DNA of 64,000 nt from Mesostigma viride (GCA_009746045.1 RPFO01000649.1:41001-105000), one strand, 5' to 3'. Positions 26,101-38,295 are shown, numbered from the stretch's first letter. The notes: generated from the letters alone by a model not told the origin. Made by a program: numbers and translations.

Positions 26101-29100
26101 CGGTGCCCACTCCCTTTCTCGTCCGCCTCTCACCCCTGTGTTGCGGCGCCCTTCCCTCGGTGCCCACTCCCTTTCTCGTCCGCCTCTCACCCCTGTGTTG
26201 CGGCGCCCTTCCCTCGGTGCCCACTCCCTTTCTCGTCCGCCTCTCACCCCTGTGTTGTGGCGCCCTTCCCTCGGTGCCCACTCCCTTTCTCGTCCGCCTC
26301 TCACCCCTGTGTTGCGGCGCCCTTCCCTCGGTGCCCACTCCCTTTCTCGTCCGCCTCTCACCCCTGTGTTGCGGCGCCCTTCCCTCGGTGCCCACTCCCT
26401 TTCTCGTCCGCCTCTCACCCCTGTGTTGCGGCGCCCTTCCCTCGGTGCCCACTCCCTTTCTCGTCCGCCTCTCACCCCTGTGTTGCGGCGCCCTTCCCTC
26501 GGTGCCCACTCCCTTTCTCGTCCGCCTCTCACCCCTGTGTTGCGGCGCCCTTCCCTCGGTGCCCACTCCCTTTCTCGTCCGCCTCTCACCCCTGTGTTGC
26601 GGCGCCCTTCCCTCGGTGCCCACTCCCTTTCTCGTCCGCCTCTCACCCCTGTGTTGTGGCGCCCTTCCCTCGGTGCCCACTCTCCTCCGCCTCTCACCCC
26701 TGTGTTGTGGCGCCCTTCCCTCGGTGCCCACTCCCTTTCTCGTCCGCCTCTCACCCCTGTGTTGCGGCGCCCTTCCCTCGGTGCCCACTCCCTTTCTCGT
26801 CCGCCTCTCACCCCTGTGTTGCGGCGCCCTTCCCTCGGTGCCCACTCCCTTTCTCGTCCGCCTCTCACCCCTGTGTTGCGGCGCCCTTCCCTCGGTGCCC
26901 ACTCCCTTTCTCGTCCGCCTCTCACCCCTGTGTTGTGGCGCCCTTCCCTCGGTGCGCACTCCCTTTCTCGTCCGCCTCTCACCCCTGTGTTGTGGCGCCC
27001 TTCCCTCGGTGCCCACTCCCTTTCTCGTCCGCCTCTCACCCCTGTGTTGCGGCGCCCTTCCCTCGGTGCCCACTCCCTTTCTCGTCCGCCTCTCACCCCT
27101 GTGTTGCGGCGCCCTTCCCTCGGTGCCCACTCCCTTTCTCGTCCGCCTCTCACCCCTGTGTTGCGGCGCCCTTCCCTCGGTGCCCACTCCCTTTCTCGTC
27201 CGCCTCTCACCCCTGTGTTGCGGCGCCCTTCCCTCGGTGCCCACTCCCTTTCTCGTCCGCCTCTCACCCCTGTGTTGTGGCGCCCTTCCCTCGGTGCCCA
27301 CTCCCTTTCTCCTCCGCCTCTCACCCCTGTGTTGCGGCGCCCTTCCCTCGGTGCCCACTCCCTTTCTCGTCCGCCTCTCACCCCTGTGTTGCGGCGCCCT
27401 TCCCTCGGTGCCCACTCCCTTTCTCGTCCGCCTCTCACCCCTGTGTTGCGGCGCCCTTCCCTCGGTGCCCACTCCCTTTCTCGTCCGCCTCTCACCCCTG
27501 TGTTGCGGCGCCCTTCCCTCGGTGCCCACTCCCTTTCTCGTCCGCCTCTCACCCCTGTGTTGCGGCGCCCTTCCCTCGGTGCCCACTCCCTTTCTCGTCC
27601 GCCTCTCACCCCTGTGTTGCGGCGCCCTTCCCTCGGTGCCCACTCCCTTTCTCGTCCGCCTCTCACCCCTGTGTTGCGGCGCCCTTCCCTCGGTGCCCAC
27701 TCCCTTTCTCGTCCGCCTCTCACCCCTGTGTTGCGGCGCCCTTCCCTCGGTGCCCACTCCCTTTCTCGTCCGCCTCTCACCCCTGTGTTGCGGCGCCCTT
27801 CCCTCGGTGCCCACTCCCTTTCTCGTCCGCCTCTCACCCCTGTGTTGCGGCGCCCTTCCCTCGGTGCCCACTCCCTTTCTCGTCCGCCTCTCACCCCTGT
27901 GTTGCGGCGCCCTTCCCTCGGTGCCCACTCCCTTTCTCGTCCGCCTCTCACCCCTGTGTTGCGGCGCCCATGCCTTGGTATCCATGGGCAGACCACGCGA
28001 CACACGCTATCTGCAAACGGTGGCAAGGCCCTCCTGCAACATCTTGCTGTCACCCTTGTGGCAATGGGGATGGTAGAGGGGGGGGGCTACGGGGGATTTT
28101 TCCACCGAGCACACTGACATCATCGCACCAAGCACGCTGACATCACCGCACCGAGGATGCTGACATCACTACACCAATCATGCTGACATCACCACACCGA
28201 GCTTGCTGACAGCACCACACCAAGCAGGATGACATCACCACACCAAGCATGCTGACATCACCGCACCAAGCACGCTGACAGCATCATACTTGCCGCTGCA
28301 TGTCGGCGCCGGATGTGTGCGTGCAGGCCGCCACCGCCGTGTCCATTCACCGCGGGACTGCGTGGCACCCGCCCCCCCTCTGCGGGCCCATGCTCACGCT
28401 CCCCCTGATGGATGGCGACTCGGGGGGGTGCCAGGGAAACCTTGGCTGTCTGCTGGTGGGCCAACGGGACGGCTCGCTCGGGTAGGTGTATGGACCGCTT
28501 GACGACTGCAACCTGCTGGGGTAGGTTCCATCTAGCTGCTGGGGTATGTTAAGTATTATGTTGATTGACTGCCTTCCTGCTCGGGGAGGTTGCATCGCTT
28601 CTCCTTGTCATTGGGGATGTTCATGAGTCGAGCACCCTGCCCGCTCAAGCAGGCTGTGTAATCGACCATTTTAGCTGCTGGGGTAGAGGGATCGCCCATT
28701 CCCTATCCCCTTTTGATGTCTCTGCCATCGGAAGAGGTAGGAGGTGGCCTGCACCACTGGCACTGCCTGCCATCGAAGGATCAGGAATCGTTTGTGTCGC
28801 GGTGACAAGAGCTCCCTCTGCCCGGGTGTGAACGAAGTTCTCGTGCGCCCATGCTCGGATCTGTCGAACCTAAAGGTGCCTGTGTAGGGTTGCGGTCTCG
28901 TACCTGGTCATACTCGCATGGCAACTATTACTACTGCCGCAGAGCCTGTTGCATCCATGGGTCAAGGGCACGCCAGCCGCCAGCCACCCCCTTGGCTGCC
29001 TCGAACCGCCCGGTATCCTCCCGTGATGACATCAGCGGCGCGGTCCACGGTGCACCCTCACGTGATGACATCAGTGGCGGGGTCTACGGCACGCCCTCGC

Positions 29101-32100
29101 TTCACTCGCTGGAGCTGACCTGGACGTTTGGGGGCGGCTCGCGGCGGGTGCCCGATGACTCGGCGATCACGTCCCTGTTCACCCTGCCAGATGGCCCAGG
29201 GTCCCCCCTGGTCGCGTATCCTTGTCCACCCCTCGAACGCACCCCGTTGAATCCCCCTCGTGCGCTTTTTTCACACGCAGGCATGCTGCTTGACCGTGTG
29301 CTTCCTTCCACTGCATGTGGCCTAGTTCCTTACCCTGGGCCCGAGATTTTCCTCGATTACAGCCTTGAATTCATCTTCATTGTACTGTACAGTTCAAGCA
29401 TCCTGCCCCCCTGGTTGGGCATCACCTTGGCTTCACCAGCAATGCGTGTGTGGGTGAGTGCACGCATGCTTCAAGTAGGTAGGTCCAGTCCCGCTTGGCT
29501 GGCTGATGCGTGTTTTTGCATGAATTTGATTGACACGTAGACTGCATCACACTTGTTTTTGCACACTCGCCGCTATCAAATGCATCACAACAAGTTGCAA
29601 GGTGTTGGCACAACTCTTTCACCTTGTTAAAAAGGGGCACAGTTGCCACTCTGGCATAGCTGCCGTGCCGCCAATAGAGTAGGCTTTGCCCATAATGATG
29701 TCCCGGGCAGGCCGCGCAAATGGCCGCATTGAAGCGCCGCCAGAACACCTCCTAGTCTTGTTGCTTTTGTCGTCGTTGCACCCTAGTCTCGGCCCTCGTT
29801 GTACTTTCGGTCACACAAACGCTCTCTCCATAACCGGGCCTTCCTTCCTTCACTCGGATCTCCTCTCCATATTCGCGCCCCACCGTTTGCTTCCTTCACT
29901 CGGATCTCCTCTCCATATTCGCGCCCCGCCGTTTGTTTCCTTCACTCGGATCTCCTCTCCATATTCGCGCCACGCCGTTTGCTTTCTTCACTCGGATCTC
30001 CTCTCCATATTCGCGCCACGCCGTTTGCTTCCTTCTCTCGGATCTCCTCTCCATATTCGCGCCCCGCCGTTTGCTTCCTTCACTCGGATCTCCTCTCCAT
30101 ATTCGCGCCCCGCCGTTTGTTTCCTTCACTCGGATCTCCTCTCCATATTCGCGTCACGCCGTTTGTTTCCTTCACTCGGATCTCCTCTCCATATTCGCGC
30201 CCCGCCGTTTGTTTCCTTCACTCGGATCTCCTCTCCGTATTCGCGCCACGCCGTTTGTTTCCTTCACTCGGATCTCCTCTCCATATTCGCGCCACGCCGT
30301 TTGCTTCCTTCACTCGGATCTCCTCTCCGTATTCGCGCCACGCCGTTTGCTTCCTTCACTCGGATCTCCTCTCCATATTCGCGCCACGCCGTTTGCTTCC
30401 TTCACTCGGATCTCCTCTCCATATTCGCGCCCCGCCGTTTGATTCCTTCACTCGGATCTCCTCTCCATATTCGCGCCCCGCCGTTTGTTTCCTTCACTCG
30501 GATCTCCTCTCCATATTCGCGCCACGCCGATTGTTTCCTTCACTCGGATCTCCTCTCCATATTCGCGCCCCGCCGTTTGCTTCCTTCACTCGGATCTCCT
30601 CTCCATATTCGCGCCCCGCCGTTTGCTTTCTTCACTCGGATCTCCTCTCCATATTCGCGCCCCGCCGTTTGCTTTCTTCACTCGGATCTCCTCTCCGTAT
30701 TCGCGTCACGCCGTTTGTTTCCTTCACTCGGATCTCCTCTCCATATTCGCGCCCCGCCGTTTGCTTCCTTCACTCGGATCTCCTCTCCATATTCGCGCCA
30801 CGCCGTTTGTTTCCTTCACTCGGATCTCCTCTCCATATTCGCGCCCCGCCGTTTGCTTCCTTCACTCGGATCTCCTCTCCATATTCGCGCCCCGCCGTTT
30901 GCTTTCTTCACTCGGATCTCCTCTCCATATTCGCGCCCCGCCGTTTGCTTTCTTCACTCGGATCTCCTCTCCGTATTCGCGTCACGCCGTTTGTTTCCTT
31001 CACTCGGATCTCCTCTCCATATTCGCGCCCCGCCGTTTGCTTCCTTCACTCGGATCTCCTCTCCATGCCCGGCCCTTCCATTCTGTTTTCCTTGATTGGG
31101 ATCTTCTCTGGGTGTCCAGCCTGGGCCAGCTGGGTAGCGCCCTCTCCCCCGGCTGCCTGCGCTTGTGGGAGGTGGGGGCCGTGCCCCGTGGTGATGGTCA
31201 GGGTGGCGCTGCAGGGACGCGGCAACACAGCGGCGTCCACGCGCGGCTGCGATCAGAGCATTTGCTGCGTAAGGGAAGCCTGTGGGCGGCCGCGTGTAAT
31301 GCTGGCGCTGGGGGTGCTTCCACCGCCACCGTCATCGCTCTGGGTGAGTGGAGGGGGCGCTGGGTGAGGATTATGTCGCACACCAACCCCAGGCCTGGCG
31401 CACTGGAGCGCACCGTGTTGGTTGTATGCATTGTTGACAACGGTTGCTTCACTCTATTGCCATACCTGTGTTGTGGGTCCCCCGGTTGTCTGCATCCCTG
31501 CAAGGGGGTCGCATCTGCTTGCAGGCACGCCTCTGTTGGGGCGCGTGAGAGTGTTTGCATGGCGTGGTCTGTGTGTGCATAGGTGCCTGCATGGATTGTG
31601 CGGCTTGTGCGTGCTGGCATACTGCGAATTGATTTGCAGGCACAAGTGTTCATGTGGGTGTGCAGGAGCACATGAGGATGGGTTTGTGCCTGGTAATGGC
31701 AGTATATGGCTTGACAATAATGGATGGCTAATGCTTATACATATGACAAGTTTTGCGGGCTTCGCCCGTGACATTAGAGCTTGTACTTTTTGTGGCCGGT
31801 CCCCGGCCAGGGAGCCCCTGCTAGGGAGATGCGTGACACCACGTACCGCCGCCGAGGGCCAGGTGGCGCTAGCCCGGCCGAAGAGCGCGCGCTAGCTTTA
31901 GGGGTTCGACCACAATCATGGAGGTTTGGCAAAAAGGGTGAAGAAAAAATAGGAAACGAAAAAACGAGACGTCTAGCAAGGTTCGAACCCGTGACTATAG
32001 CCTCTTGCGTCCGCTTATACTGTAGTGTCACGCCTTTGTGCCTGAAGTCTGCGTAACGCATTTTCAGCGAAGTTGCACAGTATGTACATTGCAACTTAGG

Positions 32101-35100
32101 GACAAATTGCGCAACCGCGCAGTGGACGGAGCTCGCAAACTGCTCGCGGAGTTCAGCTCCAGATTGACTGCTGCGCCTGCACGGGAGCGCGATGCGCGCA
32201 GGGACCTCGCCAACCCCGCAGAAAGCAGGGAACAACCCGCTTATGGGAGGTGGAGCAGAGGAACATCCACGTGTGAGCTTCCTGCGCGTTTGTAACTGGT
32301 TCGTAAGAACAACGTTTGGTCCAACAGCCCAAACGTTTGCGACGGTTATGTCTGGAGCTCGCGAACACAGGACATCACAGAGTTTGGCTCCTGCCGCAAT
32401 GTGGGCATACGGACCTCTGCCAAATGGCTCATCTGGATGTAACGCACAAAAACCGTGATAATATGGACGCCGTGGTTTGACCTTTTCGTGATTGGTCGTA
32501 ATTAAATTACGCGCAGCTCATTCGTCAAGCGGACTGTAAGTCGCGCCGCTGAGTGGCTGGAGCCGAATGCCGTTCGAAAGAGTGTTAGCTAAATTTTTGC
32601 CACGGCTGCGTTTTACAAGTTTTAGTATATATGTTGAAATGGGTGATGCAACCTCGAGTTAACTGATCAAATGTACCGGTTGCATAACTTGCTGCCAGGG
32701 TAGCGGTTTCACGGCATGGCCATCCATAACGTACATGTTATAAACCTGCTGGGGCTGGGGCTGGGGATGGGGATGGGGATGGGGATGGGGATGGGGATGG
32801 GGATGGGGATGGGGATGGGGATGGGGATGGGGATGGGGATGGGGATGGGGATGGGGATGGGGATGGGGATGGGGATGGGGATGGGGATGGGGATGGGGAT
32901 GGGGATGGGGCTGGGGCTGGGGCTGGGGATGGGGATGGGGATGGGGATGGGGATGGGGATGGGGATGGGGTTGGGGCTGGGGCTGGGGCTGGGGCTGGGG
33001 CTGGGGCTGGGGCTGGGGCTGGGGCTGGGGCTGGGGCTGGGGCTGGGGCTGGGGCTGGGGCTGGGGCTGGGGCTGGGACAAGCCGTCTCGTGCCGGATGC
33101 AGCATCGAGATGAAAGGGCGACATGAGCAGGATGGTGGCTGTACCGGATGCAGAACGCGTTCAAAACATGATGGCCACCTCCATGGCTGTACATCATCTC
33201 CGGCCTCTGTCGTGCCCTGACCTGACCTGACCTGACCTGACCTGACCTGACCTGACCTGACCTGACCTGACCTGACCTGACCTGACCTGACCTGACCTGA
33301 CCTGACCTGACCTGACCTGACCTGACCTGACCTGACCTGACCTGACCTGACCTGACCTGACCTGACCTGACCTGACCTGACCTGACCTGACTTGCAGGCG
33401 CCAGCGACGGCGTCCACTTGCTGGACGCGTCGTCCGGCCAGGTCAAGCGCGTCATGCCGTCGCACAGCGATGTCCTTGCGGTGGAGTTCATGGATTATGT
33501 AAGTGACGCGTGGTGGATGATGTACGTGAGGTTTCGTGGATGATGCAATAGGCTTGCTGTTCCTCTTGTTGCAACTGGGATGCTTTCATGGTGTCCATTA
33601 CCTGGTGAAGGTCAGAGAGACATCTTCATGCAAATGTCCACTGGAGCAGAAATTACTCCTGGCTTGTCATTTACTAAGTAGGCCTTTGAGGTGGGCCTTA
33701 GTCAAGTTGTATGTAAATGTAATGTCATTTAGCAGGCCCTGCCAATCATCCCTGCAGGCCAGAAGGCATGAGGCCTTAGGACGTTCCCCGCGTTGGTATG
33801 AAACTGTGCATGGTTGAGAAATTTGTACCCCTTTGGAGGGTATCTTAAAAACTCACGAGAGCCTGTCTGTGCGACAGTATTGCAAGCCAAGATTTGCGAA
33901 GCGGCAGTGCCCTTGCTGGCATCTACCTGCTGGAGTCGGCTGCGGTCTTTCACTGAAAACATGGAGCCACGGCGGCGCGTGAGGGCCTGCACGGCATTTT
34001 GGCTGCTGTGTGTTGACCGCTGCCTGCCAAAGGGACAATGGCGAGTACCCCTTGCTTCAGCTTACCGGGGCAACTTCTGCGGCAGCTGTCCACTGCCACT
34101 TGCTAGCCATCTCTCGTCCATGCTTGCCAATCAGATGGCTATGCTGCCAGGGTCCACCCGGGCATGCGGGCTGGGCTGGCTTTGAAAGCAAGGGTCATGT
34201 GGGACATTTTGCCCCCTGGCGCCATTGGCGGTGTTGCTCCTGGCAAGCATCCAAAACAAACTGTGCTCTTTAAGAGGGCAAGAAGACAACACAGAGGGGA
34301 AGGGGCTATGGTTTTAGGGTTGTCCTGTGCAGCCGTGAAATACTACGATTTGCTGTTGTTCGTAGTCCGGTGCAGCCGTTGATTACCTGCTGAGGCAGCC
34401 AGCACCACACGCCTGCGTGCGCTCCTCGCGTCTGTTGCCCATGCGGGCGCAGGGTCACCTGGTGGCAGCCGGGCTGCGCAACGGGCGGCTGGTGATGGTG
34501 GATGACCGGGAGGGCGGCTCGCTAGTCGAGCGGGGAGAGAGCGGGCGCGGAGCCGGAGCAGGGGGGGATGTCCGGGAGGGCGGTGACGGAAACCGGGGGA
34601 GATGGCCGCACGAGGGGATGCGGCCGGCAGCAGGTGTTCGCCATGGATCCCAGCTGGCTGGCCGGTCGCCGGCACCCAAGCCGGGCCAGCCTGCTGCCAG
34701 CACCCAGCAGCCGAGGGGATCCCATCGGCAGCACCACCCCCACCATCCGTACAAACTGTCGCAGCACCGGGCGCAAGAGGCAGCGTCATTCAGTCAGCCA
34801 CCGCAGCACAGGAAGCCTCGGTGGCCTGACACGCGTTTGGCAACGGGGATATGCAGGTTTGTCAGGAAGTGCCCCCACGAAAGCAAGGTTGTACATTCAG
34901 TCATCACCAAACATGCTGGATTGTTGTCACTGCTGTCACCACTGTCACCGCTGTCACCGCTGTCACCACTGTCGTCCATGTTTCTAACCCTTAAAACCGC
35001 CGGCTACTTTGTCCTGCGTTTGCGGCCACTGTGGCTACCGTAGTTGCCAGTATGATCATTATCAACGTTATGGTCATAGTACTAGTATGATCATCATCAA

Positions 35101-38100
35101 TGTTATCACATGATGGTGGTCACTGCTGGAGGCCTTATGTTACATGCAGCCAGGGACCAGCTGCCGGCAGCGCAGCACGGGTATGGGCATGACATGTGTG
35201 TGCCCCAGCCTCCAGCTAGTCTGCTTTGACTTGTAGAACAGTGTAGAACAGTGTGTTGAGCACACCGTCGTGTGCTTGATGAAAGGGTACATCAGTGAGT
35301 CGCCAACTTAACAGATGGGTATATGTACGCCTGCGGACAGGTATATGTACGCCTGCGGCAAGGTTTTCCAACAGCACCGTAGTCCGCTCACGTCCCTTCC
35401 CTTCCAGTGTCTGGCATGTGCTACGCTGCACGTGGCAATTGTGCGTCTTGCGCAGCATCCAGCGGACACAGCCCGGCGGCCCGCACATCCTGGTGGCGGC
35501 GCTGGATGGCTCGGTGAGCCCTGGCCACCTTTGTCTTGGTGGGAGCTTCGTGGGTTATGATATGCTCTTCGTGGGTTCTTTGTTTATGTTTCCCTTTCAT
35601 TACGCGCGGTTTCGTCCAGATATGCGAATGCAAGTTGGTTGGGTGGTTATTGCAAGCCACCTGCGAGCTTCAGTTATGGATGGCAGCTGCTTATGCAATT
35701 TACAGTAAGGTAAATGCTGGATGTTTGCACCAAGTTGGCACGGTTTCTTTTGTGGCCAGATGCTGTGTCCATCTCTGTGACATCCAACATTTTCCTGATC
35801 CAACCCCCTTTCCAGGGTCCCAGAAGCACCTAACAGGGACCCAGGGTTGCCTTGCGAAGCCGTAGTCTGCGCACTATGCTACTGAATAAGCAGTATGACA
35901 GTCTATTTGCATCTTTCTAGTGTCTACGCACTGCTGTGATAGGAACGCAGAACTCCTTCAACACCAGGCAAACCAGCTCCCACATCCATACACCAGGACT
36001 AGAGAGCATGCGCTTTCTAGTGTCTACGTACTGCTGTGATAGGAACGCAGAACTCCTTCAACACCGGGCAAACCAGCACCCACATCCATACACCAGGACT
36101 AGAGAGCATGCGCTTTCTAGTGTCTACGTACTGCTGTGATAGGAACGTACAACTCCTTCAACACCAGGCAAACCAGCCCCCACATCCATGTCGCTTGCAT
36201 GCTCTCTAGTCCTTCAATTGTCTTTGGCCCTGTCATGAATGGGTTTTGGCTTGACAATTCACCCGACATGTACGAGGGAATGAATGGTTCCGTTGCCACC
36301 TTCGCTACCATGCGGTCATTTTTTCCCAAACCAACCAACTCGTGCCGCGGTTGAACAGCTCCAGCTGCGGGACACCCGCCAGCTGTCGTCAGCGGTGCTG
36401 GAGATGAGGGGTCATGTCAACAGCCACACCCTGTACACGCCATCCATCCATCCAGCCTACCCACTGGTGGCAGCAGGTAGGCTGTTTTGGGAGTGGTTCC
36501 CCTGAATCAGGGTAACCCATACTTACCCCAAAGGCCTCAAGATGGTTACGGTAACAAGCCCTATAACCGTAGCTGCAGCGCTTGTCTGTCTGCCTCAGGT
36601 ATCTTCAGAGAGTCGCGGTGCTTACAGTAATGCAGTGCAAAGTTGCAATGTCTGGCTATTCAAGTGTGCATGGACGCGTTATGAGTGTGGTGGGCAGGGA
36701 GATTGAGGGGATCGATGAGAAATGACCCCACAGAGAAACGTTGCAATGTCTGGCTATTCCAGTGTGCGCGGACGCGTTATGAGTGTGGTGGGCAGGGAGA
36801 TGGAGGGGATCGATGAGAAATGACCCCACAGAGAAACGTTGCAATGTCTGGCTATTCCAGTGTGCACGGACGCGTTATGAGTGTGGTGGGCAGGGAGATG
36901 GAGGGGATCGATGAGAAATGACCCCACAGAGAAACGTTGCAATGTCTGGCTATTCCAGTGTGCACGGACGCGTTATGAGTGTGGTGGGCAGGGAGATGGA
37001 GGGGATCGATGAGAAATGACCCCACAGAGAAACGTTGCAATGTCTGGCTATTCCAGTGTGCACGGACGCGTTATGAGTGTGGTGGGCAGGGAGATGGAGG
37101 GGATCGATGAGAAATGACCCCCACAGAGAAAAGCCGATGTCGGGATTGAAGCACTCAGAGTGGAAGGAAGGGATTTATTTACAATGCAAGAAAGGGAATC
37201 AATGGTTTCGGTGGGGTTTCAAACAAAGCACGGGAAAACCCCAGAAGCAGCACCTTCCCTTAACCTTTGCCGAAGTGTTAGTCTTCACCCGACGCGCTTC
37301 CTGTTTGCACATGGCCAGCCACCGCATCTGCGTGCCTGCGGGCGGTTCATTGACCCTGCTGGAATCCCAAACAGTTCGGACGGTGTGCACGCCCACGTCA
37401 TGACCTGACATGTTTACGGCGCGCATGCGACTTCCCCTCCCCTTTTCCATTCCACCTGCTTCAGGTGGTGAGGAAGGGGTGGTGCGGCTATGGAGCCTCC
37501 GGTCGGGCCAGATGCTGGCGCGCACCGGCCCCTTCCGCGATCCACCGACATGTGTGGCCTTTGCGTCGTCAACCACGTGGCAGGCTGAGAACCGACCAGG
37601 TGAGGATTCGGTTACAGGATTGACGTGCTGTTCCACATTGCCTGCACTGCGGCCAGTCTTGTTGTGATGGAAAGACACCAACGTCCTTGTTGTAAGGGAG
37701 CTTGCGCCTGCTTGGCGCCAGCACTGTTTGGTTGAAAGACACCAACGTCCTGTGTCATGGCTGCACGTGAATATGATTCTAGAGAGGGTCATGCGCCCCC
37801 CTACCCCCCTCAGGCTTGGACATGGAAGAGTTGAGACCGACAAGGTTCAGGGTTCTAACCGGACATGCCTAGGGGGGTCCACCGCAGCTGTCCAGTTCCT
37901 ATTTTGCAGCTGTTGGGTTTCCATGCCACTGAACGGATTGCTGTTAGTTTCGTGCAGCTCGTTGTAGCGAAGCTATGAGATTGTGTTAGGACATACTGAT
38001 GGCCAGTGTGTCTAGGCATCTGGAAAATTCTGTTGCTGTTTATTTACAAAGTGTCTGGTGCATGCGTGTGCTGCCCCTGTTCCGTGGTCGACAGGAGGGA

Positions 38101-38210
38101 TATGTTCCAGCTTCGGGGATATTTTATGCGAGTACAGTTTCTGGGTGGTCACTCCAGGCGGCCTGTCCTTCTCCTGCCCTTGCATACCCGGAAGAGTCGT
38201 GCTCACATGA
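20200..38210 (+). CDS. DCAF4: DCAF4-like WD40 protein, CUL4-DDB1 substrate receptor
   Basis: Eleven exons: 20200-20209, 20550-21076, 28327-28481, 29075-29215, 31120-31343, 33398-33498, 34453-34856, 35408-35513, 36359-36476, 37465-37599, 38095-38210. All phases join (678 residues, stop TGA 38208-38210). The N-terminus reads DIPGFYYDPERNRYF, the DCAF4/WDR21 signature. Later parts follow that family through the propeller: LGSALSPGCLRLWEV, ASDGVHLLD, HSDVLAVEF, HLVAAGLRNGRLVMVD, HILVAALDGS, VVRLWSLRSG, FGDILCEYSF. WSLR is a degenerate form of the WDxR box that contacts DDB1. The expected role is substrate recognition for a CUL4-DDB1 E3 ligase. TGTAA follows at 38291. Exon 1 and the last exon are short and rest mainly on phase and context. 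Exon 4 could instead start at 29036. Exon 2 has a second frame worth checking. The middle of exon 7 is low-complexity. Confidence 0.8.
21271..27969. repeat. 57-bp satellite array, about 117 copies
   Basis: The unit begins GCGCCCTTCCCTCGGTGCCC and continues ACTCCCTTTCTCGTCCGCCT then CTCACCCCTGTGTTGCG. It fills most of the 7.25 kb second intron of the DCAF4-like gene. Unit length is a multiple of three and most variants are substitutions or 6-bp deletions, so all six frames stay open for long distances; these frames are not genes. Rare variants are spaced 1980 bp apart (the 6-bp deletion near 23118 and 25098, another near 23337 and 25317, TCCTCTGCC near 23291 and 25271), showing a higher-order duplication. 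Confidence 0.98.
28108..28285. repeat. 22-bp tandem repeat
   Basis: About eight imperfect units of GCTGACATCACCRCACCRAG, between the 57-bp satellite and the third exon of the DCAF4-like gene. Confidence 0.9.
29849..31064. repeat. 46-bp satellite array, about 26 copies
   Basis: The unit is TTCACTCGGATCTCCTCTCC then ATATTCGCGCCMCGCCGTTT then GYTTCC. It lies in the DCAF4-like intron between the exons ending at 29215 and starting at 31120, and stops about 55 bp before the acceptor. Because 46 is not a multiple of three, the open frames cycle through all phases every three units. Confidence 0.97.
31970..32080 (-). repeat. tRNA-like sequence, possible SINE
   Basis: The minus strand contains CACGGGTTCGAACCTTGC, a good box B/T-arm with four pairs of five (including wobbles). 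Box A and an acceptor stem are not convincing. It sits antisense inside the DCAF4-like intron at 31344-33397. SINE or tRNA relic. Confidence 0.3.
32745..33077. repeat. 6-bp repeat (GGGGAT)n / (GGGGCT)n
   Basis: About 55 hexamers in segments: GGGGAT for about 22 units, a short GGGGCT patch, GGGGAT again, then about 20 GGGGCT units. It is in the sense strand of a DCAF4-like intron. Every hexamer supplies a GGGG run, so DNA and pre-mRNA could form G-quadruplexes. Confidence 0.97.
33216..33390. repeat. 5-bp repeat (CCTGA)35 abutting a splice acceptor
   Basis: 35 perfect pentamers ending at 33390, followed by CTTGCAG and then the DCAF4-like exon at 33398. Each unit junction spells CTGAC, which matches the general branch-point consensus CTRAY. 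Confidence 0.97.
34917..34980. repeat. 9-bp repeat CTGTCACCR
   Basis: Seven imperfect units of CTGTCACCA or CTGTCACCG, in the DCAF4-like intron just after the exon ending at 34856. Confidence 0.85.
35914..36213. repeat. 100-bp tandem repeat, three copies
   Basis: Copies start at 35914, 36014 and 36114 with TTTCTAGTGTCTACG. They differ by a few substitutions, and the third diverges after about 70 bp. Located in the DCAF4-like intron 35514-36358. Confidence 0.95.
36642..37131. repeat. 98-bp tandem repeat, five copies
   Basis: Copies start at 36642, 36740, 36838, 36936 and 37034 with GTTGCAATGTCTGGCTATTC. The first copy carries most of the differences and the others are almost identical. Located in the DCAF4-like intron 36477-37464. 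Confidence 0.96.
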
Positions 38211-38290
38211 GCACTTAATTGCCAAGTACACTGCTGCATACTTTCTGCTGCATTCTAGTGCTGTCTGCTTGGCTCATTCCTGTTTGAGAA

Positions 38291-38295
38291 TGTAA
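38291..38295 (+). terminator. TGTAA poly(A) signal of the DCAF4-like gene
   Basis: TGTAA lies 81 bp after the proposed stop at 38210. TGTAA is the usual poly(A) signal of chlorophycean nuclear genes, with cleavage about 10-20 nt later, so the transcript should end near 38305-38315. This supports the proposed last exon. Confidence 0.6.

Noticed and set aside
21065..28140. Very long open frames on both strands (up to 2332 codons)
   Set aside because: The 57-bp unit is a multiple of three without stops in most frames. Long frames exist on both strands at once, and the region is an intron of the DCAF4-like gene.
29686..31367. Open frames of 365-522 codons with a repeating Leu/Ser/Arg pattern
   Set aside because: They are products of the 46-bp satellite. 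Only the last part (31120-31343) is exonic, and in a phase fixed by neighbouring exons.
32659..33491. Pro/Gln-, Pro/Ser- and Gly/Met-repeat proteins
   Set aside because: They are translations of the GGGGNT and CCTGA microsatellites. The true exon is only 33398-33498 on the plus strand.
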